From NCBI RefSeq assembly GCF_021648825.1, contig NZ_JAKJHS010000003.1, positions 1-64,000 of the forward strand: a stretch of 64,000 nucleotides of DNA. Direction: 5' to 3'. The DNA is from Rhizobium halophilum. GTDB lineage: Bacteria > Pseudomonadota > Alphaproteobacteria > Rhizobiales > Rhizobiaceae. The notes below the pieces were generated by a model that saw only the letters and a list, made by a program, of their open reading frames with translations, searched no databases and was not told the DNA's origin. Both the position numbers and the translations under genes were made by a program. Within the stretch, counting starts at the first letter, position 1; the number at the start of each line of letters is the position of its first letter. Below, piece by piece: positions 59,458 to 64,000 of this stretch.

Positions 59458-60099
59458 ATGCGATACCTTCGCTATACCTCCATTTATGCACTCCTGATGG
59501 CGGCCATTGTCGTCGCGTCGAACTTCTTCGTCCAGTTCCCGCTCTCAGGCACCCTCTTCGGGATCAACTTGGGCGACCTGCTGACCTGGGGTGCCTTCAC
59601 CTATCCCGTCGCCTTCCTAGTGACGGACCTCACCAACCGACAGTTCGGACCTTCGATCGCCAGACGGGTCGTCTTGGCGGGTTTCGTCGTCGGCGTTGGG
59701 CTATCGTTTTGGACGGCGATGCCGCGCATTGCCGTCGCCTCGGGAACGGCGTTTCTGTTCGGCCAACTCCTCGACATCTCGGTATTCAACCGCCTGCGCC
59801 GCCAGACCTGGTGGCACGCTCCACTTGCAGGCTCGCTGGTCGGCTCGGCCATCGATACGGCATTGTTCTTCTCGCTCGCATTCGCGCCGGCATTCTCCGT
59901 GCTCGGGCCGAACGAGCCGTTCGCCATAGAATGGGCACCGATCCTGGGCGTCCTGTCTACAGAGGCTCCGCGCTGGACCTCCTGGGCGCTTGGGGACCTG
60001 GGCGTTAAGATCCTCGTTGGCATCGTGATGCTGCTGCCCTACGGCGCGCTGATGAGCGTGCTGAAGCCTATGCCTCCGGTCACGAAGGCGGCAGGCTGA
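59458..60099 (+). CDS. Queuosine precursor transporter, YhhQ/VUT family
   Basis: A 213-residue membrane protein with about six helices. YALLMAAIVVASNFFVQFPL, GDLLTWGAFTYPVAFLVTDLTNRQFGP and FGQLLDISVFNRLR are typical of the YhhQ family that imports preQ0 or preQ1. AGGA precedes the ATG. No queuosine synthesis genes are in the window, but gluQ, which acts on queuosine-containing tRNA(Asp), is at 32.7 kb. Confidence 0.85.
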   Translation: MRYLRYTSIYALLMAAIVVASNFFVQFPLSGTLFGINLGDLLTWGAFTYPVAFLVTDLTNRQFGPSIARRVVLAGFVVGVGLSFWTAMPRIAVASGTAFLFGQLLDISVFNRLRRQTWWHAPLAGSLVGSAIDTALFFSLAFAPAFSVLGPNEPFAIEWAPILGVLSTEAPRWTSWALGDLGVKILVGIVMLLPYGALMSVLKPMPPVTKAAG

Positions 60100-60123
60100 C
60101 TGCCGCTTCTTTCGGCTGACGAG

Positions 60124-61125
60124 CTACTCAGTCAGCCGGAACTCCAGCATGAGGTTGCGCTGCAGGAACGACCTGTTGTCATCGGAGACGATGATAACAT
60201 GTGTCTCGCCGTTCGGCCCTTCGATCACGTCAAGACCTTCCATATTGTCGATCTCCGCGCCCATGCCGGCTTCCATCAGGATTTCTCCGTCCACTAGAGC
60301 GCCAGGACGGATTGTATCGCCAACGATGCGCCTAATCCGCATGCCCACACCACCGGTGAAGCTGAATCGGCGTTCCAGCAGCAGGAGGTCTCCATCAGGC
60401 AGGAAAGCGCCATCGGTGACCGCCCACGGCTCGTCCTTCGCAACCTTGAAGATCCCCTTCAGGGGACCATCCAAGACAGCGGCAAACAAATGCCCATCGC
60501 TATCTATGCTTTTCTCCGCTACCGCAATGATGTTCCCCCCGAGCGGCGTTCCCGCCGGAGAAACCGCCAGCGTCTCAATCCCACCGTTGGATCGCAGTTC
60601 CTGCCTCGGAATGACCATGTTTACCGCCTGCGGTGACGCGGTCAAAAACCCTGGGTCGGGATAAACGGCAACTCTGTGCTGCCTTTCATAGCTGACGATC
60701 AACTGCCCTGGCCGGACCGCCAGGCCTTCGGCATCCATCTCGGCTTTCGCTGCTGGACTGCCGCTTTCGTCGAGCATCGGCACGATGGATAGATCGCTAA
60801 GTCCGGCAAGGCGCCCCTTGCTATTCCGTAGGATGGCGCCCGTCATCCAGTCGCCCGTGTCGAGGACCGCAATGAATTCTCGGCCGCTCTGGCGAAAGCG
60901 AATCGCTGACACACCACCGAGGCGGCTGTCGGACGCTGAGTACTCAATCCCTCCGAGGAACTCCAGTCGGCCGAAAGAAGTGCGCGGCGGACCCGGCTCA
61001 AAAATTTCGATGAGGTCGGCTTTGACCGGCACGAGGGGTGTCGATGGGGCTACCGGCTGGGCGCCGAGAATCACGAACAAGGCGGACGTCACCAACAGCG
61101 GAAAGATCGTTGAACCTGACTTCAA
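60124..61125 (-). CDS. Exported phytase-like esterase-like protein
   Basis: A 333-residue protein with an N-terminal hydrophobic signal (about 8-25) and a phytase-like beta-propeller domain (esterase-like activity of phytase family), with [32 protein letters not shown] and [11 protein letters not shown]. The start is a TTG that overlaps the cobT stop as TTGA. Catalytic function is unproven; the coupling to cobT is odd. Confidence 0.75.
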   Translation of the reverse strand: MKSGSTIFPLLVTSALFVILGAQPVAPSTPLVPVKADLIEIFEPGPPRTSFGRLEFLGGIEYSASDSRLGGVSAIRFRQSGREFIAVLDTGDWMTGAILRNSKGRLAGLSDLSIVPMLDESGSPAAKAEMDAEGLAVRPGQLIVSYERQHRVAVYPDPGFLTASPQAVNMVIPRQELRSNGGIETLAVSPAGTPLGGNIIAVAEKSIDSDGHLFAAVLDGPLKGIFKVAKDEPWAVTDGAFLPDGDLLLLERRFSFTGGVGMRIRRIVGDTIRPGALVDGEILMEAGMGAEIDNMEGLDVIEGPNGETHVIIVSDDNRSFLQRNLMLEFRLTE

Positions 61126-63008
61126 TTTTTCCGCCGCGCTTTGCCCGTCCTCTCCTCGAAAAGTGCAGCAAGCTGCTCGGTCATGGCACCCGCCAATTCA
61201 TCGGCATCGACGATCGTCACTGCCTTGCGATAGTAGCGAGTGACATCGTGCCCAATACCAATCGCGAGCAATTCGACTGGTGAGCGCATCTCGATCTGTT
61301 CAATCACCGCACGCAGGTGCCGCTCCAGGTAGTTGCCGGGGTTGACCGAAAGGGTTGAGTCGTCGACCGGGGCGCCGTCAGAAATCATCATCAGGATCTT
61401 ACGCTGCTCAGGTCGAGCGATCAGCCGGTTGTGCGCCCACATCAATGCTTCGCCGTCGATGTTCTCCTTGAGCAAGCCTTCCCGCATCATCAGGCCGAGA
61501 TTGCGGCGCGAGCGGCGCCAGGGCGCATCGGCCGATTTGTATACGATATGGCGCAGATCGTTGAGACGCCCCGGATTGGCAGGCTTCCCCCCCGCCAGCC
61601 ATTGCTCGCGACTTTGTCCGCCCTTCCAGGCCTTGGTGGTAAAGCCGAGGATCTCGACCTTGACGCCGCACCGCTCCAGCGTCCGGGCAAGGATATCCGC
61701 GCAGGTGGCGGCAACCGTGATCGGTCGGCCGCGCATGGAGCCCGAATTGTCGAGCACAAGCGACACCACTGTATCGCGGAACTGCGTGTCCCGCTCCTTC
61801 TTGAACGAAAGCGGCTGCATCGGATCGATGATCAGTCGAACGAGCCGGGCAGGATCGAGATAGCCCTCTTCCAGGTCGAAGTCCCAGGAGCGGTTCTGCT
61901 GCGCCATCAGGCGGCGTTGCAGACGGTTAGCCAGACGTCCCACCGCGCCCTGCAGATGAGCAAGTTGCTTGTCGAGAAAGGCCCGGAGTCGGTCGAGCTC
62001 CGCTTCGTCGCATAGCTCCTCCGCCAGCACTTCCTCGTCGAACTCCTGCGTAAAGATGTGGTAATCGACCTTGTCGTTGAAGTCGTCGAAGGGACTTTGC
62101 GGACGGCGCGTTTCGCCGGGAGTCTCGGAATGATCCTCCGCTTCGTCCGACATCTCGTCGTCGGACATCTCGGCGCCTTCCATCTCCCCTTCGTCCAGCT
62201 CGTCGTCCGCGGCCTCGCTTTGTTCGGCCGGCGCGGCGTCAGAACCTGCCTCTTCTTCGATCTCTTCGTTCTCGGTCTCGTTGCTGCGCGGCTGATCCTC
62301 GTCGTTGGGATTATCCATCTCCTCCGGCTCGGACTCGTCGTCGCCCAGATCTTCCGCCATCTGCATGGAAGAAAGCATGTGCCGCACGAGTTTGGCGAAG
62401 GCCTGCTGGTCCTCGATCGCGCCCTTCAGGTTGTTGAGATCCGTCCCGGCCTTCTCCTCAATGAAGGGCCGCCAAAGATCCAGGACCTTGCCTGCGCTGG
62501 AAGGCGTCTTGGTGCCGGCAAGTTTCTCGCGCACCATCATTGCCATGGCTTCCGCAAGCGGCGCATCTTCCTGCCGCTCTATGCCGGAAAAGTTTGCTTT
62601 GGCATATTTCTCGGCGTTCATGGAGTCTAGGTTGGAGGCCACCCCACTCATACGCAACGCCCCAAGCGATTCCACGCGCGCCTGCTCGACGGCGTCGAAG
62701 ACGCTACGGGCGTCCGCTCCTTGTGGCGAGAGAGTAGCGTGCACAGACGTGTCGTGGCAGGCAAGTCGCAACGCCATCGAGTCCCCAAGCCCACGCGTTA
62801 CTGCGATCTCGTGAGCCGTCGGACGTTTGGAGATTTCCGGCAGGCGAACGCGATCGCCAGAAAGGCCGGGGCGGTCGTTGCTGAAACTGACCTCGATCTC
62901 GTTCTCGCCCGCAATCGAGCGCACGCAGCCCGTAATCGCCTGCCGCAACGGCTCCGTATCAACAGGGCCGCCCGCCTTGCCTTTCAAATTGTCTCCGCGT
63001 CCTGCCAT
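61122..63008 (-). CDS. cobT: Cobaltochelatase subunit CobT
   Basis: With CobS and CobN, CobT inserts cobalt into hydrogenobyrinic acid diamide in the aerobic cobalamin pathway. The 628-residue product has a highly acidic linker at about 220-300 ([19 protein letters not shown]), then a C-terminal VWA domain (about 400-628) whose MIDAS motif is DNSGS. It follows cobS by 13 bp. Confidence 0.95.
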   Translation of the reverse strand: MAGRGDNLKGKAGGPVDTEPLRQAITGCVRSIAGENEIEVSFSNDRPGLSGDRVRLPEISKRPTAHEIAVTRGLGDSMALRLACHDTSVHATLSPQGADARSVFDAVEQARVESLGALRMSGVASNLDSMNAEKYAKANFSGIERQEDAPLAEAMAMMVREKLAGTKTPSSAGKVLDLWRPFIEEKAGTDLNNLKGAIEDQQAFAKLVRHMLSSMQMAEDLGDDESEPEEMDNPNDEDQPRSNETENEEIEEEAGSDAAPAEQSEAADDELDEGEMEGAEMSDDEMSDEAEDHSETPGETRRPQSPFDDFNDKVDYHIFTQEFDEEVLAEELCDEAELDRLRAFLDKQLAHLQGAVGRLANRLQRRLMAQQNRSWDFDLEEGYLDPARLVRLIIDPMQPLSFKKERDTQFRDTVVSLVLDNSGSMRGRPITVAATCADILARTLERCGVKVEILGFTTKAWKGGQSREQWLAGGKPANPGRLNDLRHIVYKSADAPWRRSRRNLGLMMREGLLKENIDGEALMWAHNRLIARPEQRKILMMISDGAPVDDSTLSVNPGNYLERHLRAVIEQIEMRSPVELLAIGIGHDVTRYYRKAVTIVDADELAGAMTEQLAALFEERTGKARRKN

Positions 63009-63021
63009 CCGCTGTGCTGCC

Positions 63022-64000
63022 TCAGGCTCCGAGTACGATATTGGCCGCGCTCTCCTTCAGCTCGACACCGAATGCCCGCTGGTACTGTTCGGCCACCAGC
63101 GTACGCTCCAGTTCGTCGCACTTGTTGAGGAAGGTGATCCGGAAGGCAAAGGCGACGTCGCCGAAGATCTCCGCATTTTCCGCCCAGGTGATGACCGTAC
63201 GCGGGCTCATCACCGTCGAAAGATCGCCGTTCATGAAGGCGGAGCGGGTCAAGTCAGCGACCCGCACCATCTTGGAAACCGTCTCGCGGCCCTCGGCCGT
63301 CTTGCCAAAACTCTTCACCTTGGCTGCGACGATGTCGACTTCCTTGTCGTGCGCCAAGTAGTTGAGCGTCGTCACGATCGACCAACGGTCCATCTGCGCC
63401 TGGTTGATCTGCTGGGTCCCATGATAGAGGCCGGTCGTATCGCCAAGACCCACCGTGTTGGCCGTTGCGAAGATGCGGAAGGCGGGATGCGGACGGATAA
63501 CCCGGCTTTGATCGAGAAGCGTCAAGCGACCGGAGGCTTCTAGCACACGCTGGATGACAAACATAACGTCCGGTCGACCAGCATCATATTCGTCGAACAC
63601 AAGCGCGACGTTATGCTGATACGCCCACGGCAGAATACCATCCTTGAATTCAGTAACCTGCTTCCCGTCCTTCAGCACAATGGCGTCCTTACCGACGAGA
63701 TCGATACGGCTGACATGGCTATCGAGGTTGATGCGCACGCACGGCCAGTTTAGGCGCGCCGCAACCTGCTCGATATGGGTGGACTTGCCGGTACCGTGGT
63801 AGCCGGAGACCATGACACGGCGGTTATGGGCAAAGCCCGCCAGGATGGCGAGCGTCGTGTCGCGGTCGAACAGATAGTCGGCGTCGAGATCCGGGACGTA
63901 AGGGTCACCCTTGCTATAGGCTGGGACCTGAATATCGGTGTCGATGCCGAACACGTCCCGAACCGAAACCGTGGTGTCGGGAAGATTGGTAATATCAAGA
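63022..64000 (-). CDS. cobS: Cobaltochelatase AAA+ subunit CobS, start beyond the window
   Basis: The AAA+ ATPase partner of CobT. The visible 326 residues include Walker [10 protein letters not shown], Walker [11 protein letters not shown] and [10 protein letters not shown]. The frame stays open to the right edge, reading [16 protein letters not shown] before FGIDTD. That matches the usual CobS N-terminus with only a few residues missing, so the true start is just outside. Confidence 0.94.
   Translation of the reverse strand, partial: LDITNLPDTTVSVRDVFGIDTDIQVPAYSKGDPYVPDLDADYLFDRDTTLAILAGFAHNRRVMVSGYHGTGKSTHIEQVAARLNWPCVRINLDSHVSRIDLVGKDAIVLKDGKQVTEFKDGILPWAYQHNVALVFDEYDAGRPDVMFVIQRVLEASGRLTLLDQSRVIRPHPAFRIFATANTVGLGDTTGLYHGTQQINQAQMDRWSIVTTLNYLAHDKEVDIVAAKVKSFGKTAEGRETVSKMVRVADLTRSAFMNGDLSTVMSPRTVITWAENAEIFGDVAFAFRITFLNKCDELERTLVAEQYQRAFGVELKESAANIVLGA

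Noticed and set aside
1..64000. CRISPR arrays, insertion sequences, phage or toxin-antitoxin genes
   Set aside because: I saw no spaced repeats, transposase or integrase motifs; the HNH nuclease at 31.3 kb has no phage neighbours.

Overview
This 64 kb window is a contiguous piece of an alphaproteobacterial chromosome, most likely from the Rhizobiaceae (Rhizobium, Agrobacterium and Ensifer relatives). The evidence is high-GC coding DNA, a Zur-type operator in front of an aztD-like gene, a CpdR response regulator, the PtsP (nitrogen-PTS enzyme I) form of enzyme I, the aerobic CobS/CobT cobaltochelatase, a TIGR02302/DUF4175 membrane protein, and a gene order (clpB, prmC-prfA, ptsP, lysC, ubiG) that I know from rhizobial chromosomes. 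I see no phage, insertion sequence, CRISPR array or integron. The content is almost entirely core metabolism and cell envelope, packed tightly.

Layout. 1-0.5 kb: a strong rRNA-type promoter reads leftward out of the window. 0.5-6.6 kb: a membrane-anchored M23 peptidase, then clpB with a heat-shock-type promoter and an orphan zinc metallochaperone gene (aztD) under a Zur-like palindrome. 6.7-13.4 kb (minus strand): an RG-rich DUF4167 protein, the release-factor pair prmC-prfA, ptsP and lysC. 13.5-20.6 kb: an Arg/Asp-rich SH3 protein, ubiG, DUF1178-nitrilase-grxC-comF, an NDUFAF5-like methyltransferase, an orphan Flp pilin with a small membrane protein, and mutT and a GNAT gene behind argJ. 21.9-25.8 kb: a periplasmic parvulin divergent from secA. 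25.9-30.3 kb: a polysaccharide flippase translationally coupled to a CelD-like acetyltransferase, then a convergent acyl-CoA synthetase. 30.5-36.7 kb: tRNA-Leu(CAA), a DsbB-like protein, an HNH nuclease, an AlkA-like glycosylase, gluQ, a BrkB/YihY protein, a shortened SDR, a HIG1-like protein, a cobalamin adenosyltransferase and a rhomboid protein.

36.9-43.2 kb: etfBA-hbd for fatty acid or butyrate-level oxidation, tlpA divergent from argH, then lptM-like and lysA. 43.4-51.3 kb: the TIGR02302 protein, cpdR, hpt, an uncharacterised single-pass protein, ftsEX, ydcF and plsC. 51.3-58.8 kb: chaC, DUF2125, hisC-tyrC, a methyltransferase, gloB-cupin, a DMT exporter and DUF3108. 59-64 kb: rpmB with a near-consensus housekeeping promoter, a YhhQ queuosine-precursor transporter preceded by a small hairpin leader, and a phytase-like secreted protein coupled to cobT and cobS. 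cobS runs off the right edge.

Genes often cooperate in short coupled units with ATGA or TTGA overlaps, and four convergent pairs share interlocked stop codons. I found no clear undescribed multi-gene system. The best leads are the orphan Zur-controlled aztD, the SDR with an apparent internal deletion, the leader hairpin before yhhQ, the orphan Flp pilin locus, and the uncharacterised single-TM protein beside ftsEX.
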